This document shows positions 1 through 9,040 of a stretch of DNA of 64,000 nucleotides, in pieces. The DNA lies in NCBI GenBank assembly GCA_030737875.1, contig CM060912.1, positions 460,850,310 to 460,914,309 on the forward strand, read 5' to 3'. This DNA is from Allium sativum (lineage: Eukaryota > Streptophyta > Magnoliopsida > Asparagales > Amaryllidaceae). The translations under genes were made by a program, and so were the position numbers. The stretch's first letter is position 1, and each line of letters opens with the position of its first letter. The notes beneath the pieces were generated by a model, which made no database searches, was not told the origin of the DNA, and saw only the letters and a program-made list of their open reading frames with translations.

Positions 1-862
1 TAAGACGTTGTTGCATCGTGTAGGTATAAGCCGTGCATCTTTGGTGGTATCGGGTGGCCACTTTGGGGAGTGATACATCCCACTGTGGGACCGACATGGG
101 TATCTACGAGTTAGGGAGCCGATCGAATGAGGGTAGTGGGTACAACTAGTGAAGATAGGGGCAGACGGAAACTATGAAGGCAGCTAGGGGTACACGAAAC
201 TACCATTATTATTATTAAGTTCTGTAGGCGGGATCAACTTTTAGGGTGTTTGGTGTGGTGCAATGTAGTAATTATCTTATAGAGATTGGGTGCGCCTTTA
301 ACGTTATCTTTGTTCATCTTATTTCCTTTGTTTGCTCTGTCATGCCCATTGGTTCACAGTCATTTCCTTATTTACCAGCTTATGCCTTATCCTAGTTACT
401 TTAATGATTATATTGTTAAAGTTATTGCACTCGCCAGACTTTATGTCTGACCCCCTTTGTTTCAACCTCTTTTCTTCCTCCCCCCAGGTGCTCAGGGTGG
501 GACTAGTACTAGTGGAGCTTGATTTGGACAGCTTTATCTCTTTCCTTCGGAAGTTGCTTGGATTTCTGAAGTAAAGTTCAGCCTATCTTATTTATGGCTA
601 TTTTATGTTGGGGTTATGTCTTTTATTTTATGTACTCAGAACTTATTTGTCAAGATGGATAATAAGTGTATTTGGTTTTGTAGTTGGCTTTTGATGTGAT
701 GTAACTAAACTATTTCTCCGCTACAATAAAAGTGGTTTTTATTTTCCAAGTACCAATATATTTGTCTATCTTGTTTACTTTTCTGTTCTATACACAATAA
801 ATGCTCCACCAAAATTAAGGCATTCTCTTTGTGAGTGAACTTAATGGAGATGGGGTGTCACA
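1..862 (+). repeat. T1 5' LTR, 3' portion only
   Basis: Matches 8174-9040 almost throughout. It ends in GGGGTGTCACA, and a primer-binding site follows two bases later, which fixes the boundary. It holds a polypyrimidine tract ending in CAG at 485-487, resembling a 3' splice site, and AATAAA-type poly(A) motifs near 724 and 795. No TATA box is included because U3 lies outside the window. Confidence 0.92.
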
Positions 863-864
863 CG

Positions 865-882
865 TGGTATTAGAGCTGAAGG
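865..882 (+). other. T1 primer-binding site (initiator Met-tRNA type)
   Basis: TGGTATTAGAGC starts two bases after the LTR end. The usual plant Met-initiator tRNA complement is TGGTATCAGAGC, so there is one C to T change. It would prime minus-strand DNA synthesis. Confidence 0.85.
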
Positions 883-1070
883 TTATCAGAACAGATAAGA
901 TATTTTGAAAAACTATTTTTCCAAAAAGCATTTTCATAAAGGATACCTTCAAAAATACGTTTTAAGGAGAGTATTTTCAAGAGAAAAGTTTATTTTAAAA
1001 ACATAACCCCCAAGAGCCATATATCTTTCTTTCGAATTATCCGTTTGAATCTCTTCATTTTCTTTTCAGC

Positions 1071-2040
1071 ATGTCTGGAATTCCCGAGATACCCGAGGGG
1101 ATACCGATACCAGGATGGTTTAGAAAGTATCTGGAAGCTAGGGCCAATGTCATAGGCCCAGCAAACGCTCCTCCTCCTCACCTCCCCGTGTTGATACTTT
1201 CGCAAAGATATGCAAGGACTTTCGGGTAATGAGTGGAAAACCTTTTCACGGGTCAGAGACTTTGTTGAAGCTCAAAATTGGCTAAAGGAGGTGGAAGAAT
1301 TGTTTGGAATCTTTGAGGTAGAAGATGGAAGAAAGGTCCAATTAGCTGCCTGGTTAATGAAGGATGAGGCCTCGTTTTGGTGGGAGGTCACTAATGGAGA
1401 GCGTCCAGTTGTTACATGGCCGGATTTCAGGCGTAGGTTTGAGGCAAAGTTTCTCTCACGGGCCGAAGAGAATCTATACATGGAAAGGTTTTTGGCATTG
1501 AGGCAGGGAAATCTATCAGTGAAAGAATACGTCAACAAGTTCAATCAGTTGGCGAGATTTGGGTTGGACTTGGTGAATACACCTAAAAAGAAGGCCCTGA
1601 GATTTGTTAAGGGTTTGAACGAGCCGCTACATGGGTTAGCTATGACCCACATCCCTATGGGGGGCCACCTTTGAAAGACTGGTTGACATGGCGCTTATGC
1701 ATGAAGAGGAGAAAGGCGCCAATGCTAATAAGGCACCTGAGAAGAAAGGGGATCAAAAGAAACCACAACAGCAACAACAGAACAAGAAGGGTGGTAAAGA
1801 CAACAATGGAAAGGGAAAGAAAAGATGCTTTAACTGTGGGACACCAGGCCATCTGAGCAAAGACTGTAGGAAGAAGAAGAAGAATGGTTGTTTCCACTGT
1901 GGCGAGGCAGGACATCTGATTAAGGACTACCCAAAGAAAGGGCAGAGGGCAGGGTCTACCTCTGGAGGGCAGATTCAGGCTCTCATGGCACCAGGGCAGG
2001 CAAGGGGGCAGGTCCAGGCTCTCGTGACTCCACCGCTGCA
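1071..2040 (+). pseudogene. gag: T1 gag (capsid/nucleocapsid), frameshifted
   Basis: Nucleocapsid and capsid region of the chromovirus. The likely start is the ATG at 1071 (MSGIPEIPEG), preceded by a pyrimidine-rich leader; a frameshift lies near 1190-1260. The capsid body is read at 1210-1670 (NWLKEVEELFGIFE, FEAKFLSRAEEN). A run of G at 1660-1665 seems to carry one extra base, moving the frame so that the rest continues as FERLVDMALMHEEEK. A basic, glutamine-rich linker is followed by two zinc knuckles: CFNCGTPGHLSKDC is a full C-X2-C-X4-H-X4-C (about 1826-1867). The second, CFHCGEAGHLIKDY, has Tyr in place of the last Cys. The family assignment is firm; the protein is not functional as it stands. 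Confidence 0.9.
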
Positions 2041-2518
2041 AGAACGAGGTAGAACAATTTCCGTTGAAAGTTTAGTTTATCTTTTTGATCATCCTATTCG
2101 CACACTCTTTGATTCTGGTGCATCGCACTCTTTTATATCTACTGCTTTAGTTGATTTACTACACCTAAACACCAGTATAGTAGAGGATCCCTTAGTTGTT
2201 TCAAATCCAATTGGGGGCTCAGCCTATTTGTCGATGATTTGTTTGGATTTGGATATTTCTATACTTAGCGTTGGGTTTAGATGTGATGCTTATGTTTTGG
2301 GCTTCATGGGCTATGTCTTAATTCTGGGCATGGATTGGTTATCCAGTAATGGAGCCGTCCTAGAATGTGAAAAGAGAGAGGTTAGGCTTATGACTCGCTT
2401 GGGCAACACTCTCGAAATCTCTTGTAATCCCATGAATTCTGTTATGCTAAGTTATGTAGAATCGCTTGACGCGTCTGTTGAGAATTTGCAATCTGTTAGA
2501 GTGGTCCGTGGGTACTAG
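2041..2518 (+). pseudogene. T1 aspartic protease domain
   Basis: Retroviral-type aspartic protease that cuts the polyprotein. The active-site motif FDSGASHSF is intact at about 2108-2134, and the downstream GMDWLSSNGAVLECEKREV signature is present. It shares a frame with the second half of gag, as expected for a single gag-pro-pol polyprotein. The frame ends at a TAG at 2516-2518, inside the linker that normally leads into RT (VVRGY then stop, then DVF). Confidence 0.9.
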
Positions 2519-3330
2519 GATGTCTTTGAGGAAGTAGAGGGCTTGCCTCCGAAGTGGGAGATATACTTCCGCATATACCTAGTTGATAACGCAAAACCCG
2601 TTGCTTTACCCGTTAGACACATGGCTCCAAGGGAGAGAAAGGAGCTTAGCAAGTTAAGGAGCTGCTAGAAAAAGGGTTTATAAGGTGGAGTATTTCTAAA
2701 TGGGGTGCTCCAGTGTTGTTCGCAACCAAAGCGGACGGTTCACTTCACCTATGCGTTGATTATAGGGAGCTAAACAAGCTGACCAAGAAGAATAGGCATC
2801 CACTGCCAAAAATAGACGATTTGTTCGATCAGCTTGTAGGTGCAATAGTTTTCTCCCAATTAGATATGGCTACCGGATTTCATCAGCTAAGGGCGACTGA
2901 AGATAGCATTGATAAGACCGCGTTCAGAACCCCGGACGGTTTCTTTGAATGGATCGTCATGCCTTTCGGCTTGACAAACGCACATGCTTATTTCGTCGAT
3001 TTGATGAATATAGTGTTCCGGGAATTTCTCAATAAATTCGTGGTGGCCTCGTAGATGATATTCTGATTTTCTCGAAGAATGAAGAAGAGCATGCTTTGCA
3101 TTTAAGGGAAGTCATGGAGAGTCTCCGTGCACATCAGTTAAAATCTCCAAGTGCCACTTCTGAAGGGAAGAAGTAAGATTTCTTGGGCGTGTGGTGTCCA
3201 AAGAAGGGTTAGCTGTGGACCCCGCAAAAGTTATTACGGTCCAGGATTGGAAGGTTCCAAAGAATGCAACCGAAGTCCGAAGTTTTCTTGGACTAGCAGG
3301 CTTTTATCGCAAGTTCATTAAAGACTTTGC
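2519..3330 (+). pseudogene. pol: T1 reverse transcriptase domain, frameshifted
   Basis: Copies element RNA into DNA. After the stop at 2516 the linker continues as GLPPKWEIYFRIYLVDNAKP, then a one-base loss near 2657 shifts the frame. The core reads [20 protein letters not shown] and [17 protein letters not shown], then [14 protein letters not shown] (catalytic Asp) and [17 protein letters not shown]. The second catalytic box is [10 protein letters not shown] at 3048-3077, reached only after another shift near 3045; the usual box is Y/FVDD. The connection region follows ([30 protein letters not shown]). At least three frame breaks make it a pseudogene. Confidence 0.92.
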
Positions 3331-3858
3331 GAAAATCTCAGCTCACTTACAAGGTTAACGAAGAAAAACTTGACTTTCACTTGGGATTTGGATTGCGAAG
3401 TCGCTTTCCAATGGTTGAAGAGGGCCCTGACAACAGCCCCAGTTTTGACATTACCAGATGGGAGCAAGATGTTTATGGTATACACAGATGCATGCGGTAC
3501 GGGACTAGGCGCTATTTTGATGCAAGAGGGGAAGGTAGTAGCTTATGGTGGAAGGCAGTTGAAAGTGCATGAGAAAAACTACCCAACCCACGATCTAGAG
3601 TTAGCAGCCATTGTTTTTGCACTTAAGTCTTGGCGCCACTATCTCTTAGGTGAGAAATTGGAATTGTATACTGATCATAAATCGTTGAAGTACCTTTTCT
3701 CGTAGAAAGACCTCAATCTAAGGCAGCAAAGATGGATGGAGTTTCTCGCCTGATACGACTTTGAGATCTCCTATACTCCTGGCAAGGGCAATGTAGTAGC
3801 AGACACCCTAAGTAGAAAGAAGCTGACCTTAAGTCCTCTATTTGTAGAAAGGCAAAGT
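3331..3858 (+). pseudogene. T1 RNase H domain
   Basis: Degrades template RNA during reverse transcription. One stretch is open at 3370-3705: [20 protein letters not shown] leads into [17 protein letters not shown] (catalytic Asp), then [13 protein letters not shown] (catalytic Glu) and [12 protein letters not shown] (catalytic Asp). A TAG at 3703-3705 interrupts KDLNLRQQRWMEFLA, and another stop lies just beyond. GKGNVVADTLSRK marks the usual link to integrase. Catalytic residues are intact; only the stops disable it. Confidence 0.92.
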
Positions 3859-4869
3859 TTGGAGTACGTAGAAAATTTTGATTTTAGACCCTCTGTTGAT
3901 TATGTGACTGGCTTGATGGCAATGCTAGAGGTGCGTCCTACTTTGTTGAACTTAGTAGGAACCGCGCAACGTGAAGACCCTCAGCTAGTTGATGTGATAG
4001 ATAAGCTGATTAGGGGAGAGACTTCTAGTCACCTCAATAGATACTCCATCGATGATAAGGGTTGGTTGAGACATGATGGAGGATTATGCGCCCCGCAAGC
4101 AAGAGATTTGGTGAAGATGGTTCTGGAAGAAGCACACCATTCCAAGATGACCATACACCTCGGTGGAGACAAGATGTATAAAGATATCAAAAGAGTTTTC
4201 TTTTGGAATGACATGAAGAGGGATGTAGCTGAATTTGTTTCGAAACGCGTGATATGTCAGCAAGTCAAGGCGGAGCAGAAGAAGACTGGCGGTTTACTTC
4301 ATCCTCTAGAAGTTCCACAACGGAAATGGGAAAGCTTCTCGATGGACTTTGTTGATGGGTTGCCTAGGTCAAGAAGGGGCAATACTGGTATTTGGGTAAT
4401 AGTGGACAGGCTCACGAAAAGCGCTCATTTTATACCTGTCAAGTGTAGGAGGATCGCCTCGTCTTTAGCCTCCATTTATCTTAAGGAGATAGTTCGACTC
4501 CATGGGATACCCTCCAGCATAGTGAGTGATCGAGACCCTATCTTTACAAGCGAGTTCTGAAGGAGTTTGCAAGAGGCCGTAGGCACACAGCTATGTTTAA
4601 GCACAGCCTATCACCCTCAAACCGATGGTCAGACGGAAAGGGTGAACAGAGTACTGGAAGATCTTTTGAGACTGTGCATTCTTGACTTTGGAGGATCTTG
4701 GGAGGATCATCTAACTTTGGTGGAATTTGCTTATAACAATAGCTACCAAGCCACTATAGGCATGGCACCCTTCGAAGCTTTATATGGAAGGCCATGTCGA
4801 TCACCAACTTGTTGGTGGGAGTACACAGATAAACTTATACTTGGGCCGGACATGATTAGAGAGACTTAA
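3859..4869 (+). pseudogene. T1 integrase, zinc-finger and catalytic core
   Basis: Inserts the DNA copy into chromosomes. The HHCC zinc finger is visible (HHSKMTIHLGGDKMYKD, then VSKRVICQQVK), but the first Cys of the C-X2-C pair is Arg, so zinc binding should be impaired. The core follows with its DDE residues: SMDFVDGLPRSRRGN (first Asp), IVSDRDPIF (second Asp), and [12 protein letters not shown] (Glu). A TGA at 4558-4560 and a TAA at 4867-4869 break the frame but leave the flanking protein sequence collinear, so they are point mutations rather than large rearrangements. Confidence 0.92.
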
Positions 4870-4875
4870 GAGAAA

Positions 4876-5475
4876 GTGGACTTGATACGAAGGAGAATGA
4901 AGACTTCCCGAGATAGACAGAAATCCTACGCTGACAAGAGAAGGACCGACCTTGAGTTTGAGGTTGGGGATAAGGTGTTCCTTAAAGTATCTCCTTTGAG
5001 GAATGTCATCCGCTTTGGGTCCGTAGGAAAGTTGGCACCACGATTTGTAGGACCATTTCCTATCATCGAAAGGATTGGGACGATGGCCTACAGAGTAGAG
5101 CTACATGAAAGACTGGCTGGAGTTCATAATTTTTTTCATGTCTCTCAGCTACGAAAGATCTTACATGAGTTGGCAGAAGTTGTGGAGCCAAGCATACTAG
5201 AGGAAGTCGAAGTGGAACGAGAAGCGACTGTGAGGAGAGTTCCTACTCGTATCTTGGGGATGGAAGTCAAAAAGCTACGCAACCGTGAAGTTAAGCTTGT
5301 CAAAGTTCAATGGAGCGACGCCGAGGAAGACGCGACCTGGGAGACTGAGGCCAAAATACGTGTAGCCTACCCTTTTCTTTTTGAGGGTACATCTTTGATT
5401 TCTTTTTCCTTAAGTTTATTCGAGCTTGTATCTACCTTTTTGGAGTATCTCCTCGGTCATATTCTTTATCCTTAG
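4876..5475 (+). pseudogene. T1 integrase C-terminus: GPY/F module and chromodomain
   Basis: An open 199-codon stretch with no early stop. KLAPRFVGPFPIIERIG is the GPY/F module. About 60 residues later LVKVQWSDAEEDATWETEA is a chromodomain with the W...ATWE signature that guides plant chromoviruses towards heterochromatin. The true upstream limit is in the same frame as the integrase core and is cut only by the TAA at 4867. A 25-residue hydrophobic tail (ISFSLSLFELVSTFL) after the chromodomain looks like read-through into 3' untranslated sequence. Confidence 0.88.
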
Positions 5476-5980
5476 GTAGAGGCCAATGGATGTAAACATG
5501 TATTTAAAACATGTTAAGATTGATGGATGCTAGTGGATGCAAGTGTTTGCTAGTGGTTGGTCATGGATGCATATACAAACACATTAGGCACTAGATTGGC
5601 TCAATCACTTTCATACTGCATATAAATGTGTGCTTATTTAGGCTAATGGATGTATAATGGTTGTGTTATCATATGGATGCTGCATTCAGATGAATTGTTG
5701 TGCATGCATGTAGAAATAATATATATCATTAGGGATCTTTTGCATACATAATGGACGCATGGCACCACCATAATTTGCATTAAGGAGGTCAACTGAATCA
5801 GTAGACCGCTTGATTTTGCATTAGATACAGACATGTACACACACTGTGCATATAAACATGAAAGCATTAGAAGTCTTTTAAGGACAATGGATGCCTGTGT
5901 TTGATGGTTGAGTAGATGGACGATTGGATGGTAGGATATGTATTCTTCGTAACTTGAAGATTTCAGGGTCAAAATCCTTT
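5476..5980 (+). other. T1 3' untranslated region with block conserved in F
   Basis: About 500 bases with no coding potential between the pol stop and the polypurine tract. It carries many dispersed copies of ATGGATGC. The block at 5778-5930 is clearly shared with the same place in the divergent minus-strand element F (61730-61875), including AGTAGACCGCTTGATTTTGC. The closely matching stretch is longer than expected for such decayed copies. Confidence 0.7.
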
Positions 5981-5993
5981 AAGGAGGGGAGAA
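5981..5993 (+). other. T1 polypurine tract
   Basis: AAGGAGGGGAGAA lies directly against the 3' LTR start TGTAACACCCCG. It is the RNase-H-resistant primer for plus-strand synthesis. Confidence 0.9.
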
Positions 5994-6254
5994 TGTAACA
6001 CCCCGTGTTTTCTGTTAACATTAAACTAACGAATTTAGGAATAATTAATTTTAAATGTGAGAATCAAGGGAAATGGGTTATGCCATTTTGTTCGTCTCAA
6101 AATTCTGGTTGAGATAGAGTCTGAGTTTGCGTAAATTGGACTTCGTATGAAGAAGTTATGGCTGTCGGAAGTTTCCAGAAATTCAAATTTAAATTCAAAA
6201 ACGAATTCAGACTCAGAACCGGGCAGGGCGGGAAATTTCCCACCCCAAGCCAGG

Positions 6255-6302
6255 TCGATCAGGGGGTCGACCTAACCTATAGGTCGACCTGGGGTCGACC
6301 TA
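6255..6302 (+). promoter_or_regulatory. Cluster of GTCGAC palindromes upstream of the LTR promoter
   Basis: Three GGTCGACC/GGTCGACCT palindromes and one GGTCGATC lie within 48 bases, about 130-175 bases upstream of the TATA box. The same cluster occupies the same place in S (12829-12867) and is enlarged in F (61228-61340). A conserved palindrome array at this spot suggests a protein-binding enhancer or repressor site; the factor is unknown. Confidence 0.5.
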
Positions 6303-6430
6303 CCCCCCTCGGGCAGATTTAAATTAAGACCAATTCTGAGCTGCTGCTGAGTCATTAGGGCTGAGTTGTCTTTTTGGATGGTTCAGGTTGCTTCTTGGTT
6401 GATCGGATGGCCTAAAATTAATCCTAATCT

Positions 6431-6440
6431 CTATATAAAC
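6431..6440 (+). promoter_or_regulatory. TATA box of T1 3' LTR
   Basis: CTATATAAAC about 437 bases into the LTR. Homologous TATA boxes occur in S (12644-12653, minus strand) and F (61073-61082, minus strand). Transcription would start about 25-35 bases downstream. Confidence 0.65.
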
Positions 6441-6658
6441 ACATGTAGACTCAAACCCTAAAACCTAATAAAAATTAGAACCATGGCTGTCATGCTATCA
6501 CCCTGCAACCTAGAGTAACCGCCACAAACTAGGAGCAAAGAAAAGCTAATCAACTCAATTCAACTCAAGTCTATAACAACAACAATTTTGTCTACTTCAA
6601 AGGCGAGCTAAATCAATTTCAGAACACAGATCCCATAACTGAAGACCTTCTTTGAGTT

Positions 6659-6664
6659 GTGAGT
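6659..6664 (+). promoter_or_regulatory. Candidate 5' splice site in T1 LTR
   Basis: GTGAGT about 220 bases after the TATA box. At the aligned place S has GTAAGT (12423-12428, minus) and F has GTAAGT (60878-60883, minus). All three keep a donor consensus although the surrounding sequence has diverged. It would pair with the acceptor at 8665. Confidence 0.5.
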
Positions 6665-7557
6665 TCAATTTCTGTAATAAGATAATTAACAAATTAATTG
6701 GGTTGAGTTATAAATTGGGTTATATGGCTATGTTTGTGAAACACTGAAAAAATGTGATATTTTGTGAATATATGCTAGTTGTTCATAATGACAGTTTTTG
6801 TTGTGGATTCCTTTGTATATGCCCAATCACCTATGTTCAACTTGATTCATGTTTGACATCATTTTATATTCAAGTTTGGGTGTAGATTATATGCTAGTTT
6901 CTATGTGAATTGTACACAAGTTTACATGTGAACCAAGTAAAATGACTATATGCAAGTTTAGGTAGAAATTGGATTCACATATATGCAAGTTTACACCTTT
7001 AGGTTTAGATATATGACGTACATAGTTTTACGCAAGTTTGTGACTATGGCCTATGCAAGTTTTGGGTGAAAACTATATTCATATATGCAAGTTTTGGGTG
7101 AAAACTATATTCATATATGCAAGTTCACACCTTTAGGCCTATGTTTAGATTCATGACAATACCAAGTTTATGCTAGATATGTTGTAATCCTTATTTGTAA
7201 GTTAGATCCAATTTGTGTATTATGCAAAATTTGCGGTGTTTCTTCCCTTTTATGTGTTAGACTAATTGCTAGTCTAATATATACATGTCATGATAAGCGA
7301 ACGAACAACCTGGGGACGATGGGGGTAATATTGAATATACACATATTGAGAATTGGCATGTAATGGCCTTAAAAGGCATACAATTAATTTGAGGCAATAA
7401 TTGGTATAATTTGTATACCTGAATATAATGGACATAATTTAGGTGACAATTATGGACATAAGTATATTTGGAATTTATTTATAAATTTGAACAGGGATAT
7501 TAATCCACTTTGGGGTTAAATAAAGATGTGTAATAATAAATCGCCTAAGACACGAGG

Positions 7558-7752
7558 TTAGACTCTTTTGTGGTGTAAGACTCCCCGGACCCGCCCGGAA
7601 AATCCAGCAGCCACAAATGCCAGTCTAATGTGAGAGGTCAAAGGCATGAATTAAATGCGTAACAGTTGTAAAGAAACGAGGTTAGGCTCGTTTGCGGTAT
7701 AAGACTGCCCGGACCCGCCCGACAAATCCAGCAACCGCAAATGCCAGTCTAA
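7558..7752 (+). ncRNA. Paired 71-nt stem-loop units in T1 LTR (putative structured RNA)
   Basis: Two units at 7558-7628 and 7682-7752, each 71 nt. Unit 1: outer stem TTAGACT/AGTCTAA, inner stem TTTGTGG/CCACAAA. Unit 2: TTAGGCT/AGTCTAA (one G-U pair) and TTTGCGGT/ACCGCAAA. The inner stem changes from T-A to C-G on both sides between units. Between the stems is a conserved GTAAGACT-CC-CGGACCCGCCCG segment. S and F carry the same pair at the same place with further compensated changes. I do not recognise a named RNA family; a structured RNA or DNA cruciform site are both possible. Confidence 0.6.
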
Positions 7753-8613
7753 TGTGGGAGGTCTTTACAAGGTTACGGTTCTAATGAATTAAGTAACACT
7801 TAACCAGATAAACATGTGGTGGGACATGGGGGTTAAGTGGGTGCCTTGGGTGGCATGTGAAATTAAGTGGGTGCCTTGGGTGGCATGTGAAATACGATTA
7901 GATGCACTTAACCAAGTGAAGCATGTAAGAAGAAATGAATAAGAATGGGGTTAAGTGGGGAAACCTTAGTGGGGACCAAGCATAGGTGGAAGGCTTGTGT
8001 TAGGCATGGGGGGCCCTTATGAGACCAGTAACCCATTAAGTATCTTTGTGGGCTCGACCCAAGTCGAGGACGGGATACGCGTACTGGGTTTGATTGTGAG
8101 ATGTCAAAACGGGTTAGTGGTGGCAACGCAAGTCCAACGGGGTCATGTGCGTGTGTGGGCCCGGGCTGGTAGGTAAGACGTTGTTGCATCGTGTAGGTAT
8201 AAGCCGTGCTTCTTTGGCGGTATCGGGTAGCCACTTTGGCGAGTGATACACCCCACTATGGGACCGAAACGTTTATCTACGAGTTAGGGAGCCGATCGAA
8301 TGGGGGTAATGGGCACAACTAGTGGAGATAGGGGCAGACGACACCGATGAAGGTAGCTTGGGGTACACGAAACTACCATTATCATTATTAAGTTCTGTAG
8401 GCGGGGATCAACTTTTAGGGTGTTTGGTGTGGTGCAATGTAGTAATTATCTTATAGTGATTGGGTGCACCTTTAACGTTATCTTTGTTCATCTTTTTTCC
8501 TTTGTTTGCTCTGTCATGCCCATTGGTTCACAGTCATTTCCTTATTTACCAGCTTATGCCTTATCCTAGTTACTTTATTGATTATATTGTTAAAGTTATT
8601 GCACTCGCCAGAC

Positions 8614-8670
8614 TTTATGTCTGACCCCCTTTGTTTCCACCTCTTTTCTTCCTTCCCCCCTCCAGGTGCT
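8614..8670 (+). promoter_or_regulatory. Candidate 3' splice site in T1 LTR
   Basis: A long pyrimidine tract (CTTTTCTTCCTTCCCCCC) ends in CCAG|GTGCTC, the AG at 8664-8665. The 5' LTR has the same site at 487. S shows it on the minus strand at about 10416 and F at about 58010 (AAG rather than CAG). It lies about 375 bases before the LTR end. Confidence 0.5.
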
Positions 8671-9040
8671 CAGGGTGAGACTAGTACTAGTGGAGCTTGA
8701 TTTGGACAGCTTTATCTCTTTCCTTTGGAAGTTGCTTGGATTGCTGAAGTAAAGTTCAGCCTATCTTATTTATGGCTATTTTATGTTGGGGTTATGTCTT
8801 TTATTTTATGTACTCAGAACTTATTTGTCAAAATGGATAATAAGTGTATTTGGTTTTGTAGTTGGTTTTTGATGTGATGTAACCATACTATTTCTCCGCT
8901 ACAATAAAAGTGGTTTTTATTTTCCAAGTACCAATATATTTATCTGTCTTGTTTACTTTTCTGTTCTTTACACAATAAATGCTCCACCAAAATTAAGGCA
9001 TTCCCTTTGTGAGTGACCTTAATGGAGATGGGGTGTCACA

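Larger units (their letters stand above)
1..9040 (+). mobile_element. Ty3/gypsy chromovirus, Tekay/Del type (T1), 5' end outside window
   Basis: LTR retrotransposon in the order LTR, PBS, gag, protease, RT, RNase H, integrase with GPY/F and chromodomain, polypurine tract, LTR. This domain order plus a chromodomain and long LTRs fits the Tekay/Del chromoviruses. Bases 1-862 repeat 8174-9040 with few differences, so 1-862 is the end of the 5' LTR and the element begins to the left of the window. Stops and small frameshifts break every reading frame, so it cannot act alone, although the LTRs are still very similar. The base pairs after 9040 belong to element B, so T1 appears to have inserted into B. 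The TSD cannot be checked because the left end is missing. Confidence 0.93.
5994..9040 (+). repeat. T1 3' LTR, complete, 3047 bp
   Basis: Begins TGTAACACCCCG directly after the polypurine tract and ends GGGGTGTCACA, obeying the TG...CA rule. Its last 867 bases repeat window bases 1-862. In order it contains a GTCGAC palindrome cluster (6255-6302), a TATA box (6431), a donor-like GTGAGT (6659), ATATGCAAG-type tandem repeats (6945-7130), the paired stem-loop units (7558-7752), a few GGTTAAG/CTTAACC motifs (7798-7960), an acceptor-like site (8665) and AATAAA motifs (about 8904 and 8976). It has no TE gene. Confidence 0.95.

Noticed and set aside
332..574. 80-codon ORF repeated in part at 8506-8700
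   Set aside because: Inside the T1 LTRs; the two copies diverge by a frameshift near the C-run, so it is not a conserved gene.
7558..7752. Hammerhead ribozyme, as in plant retrozymes
   Set aside because: No CTGATGA core or matching GAAA strand in the right places.
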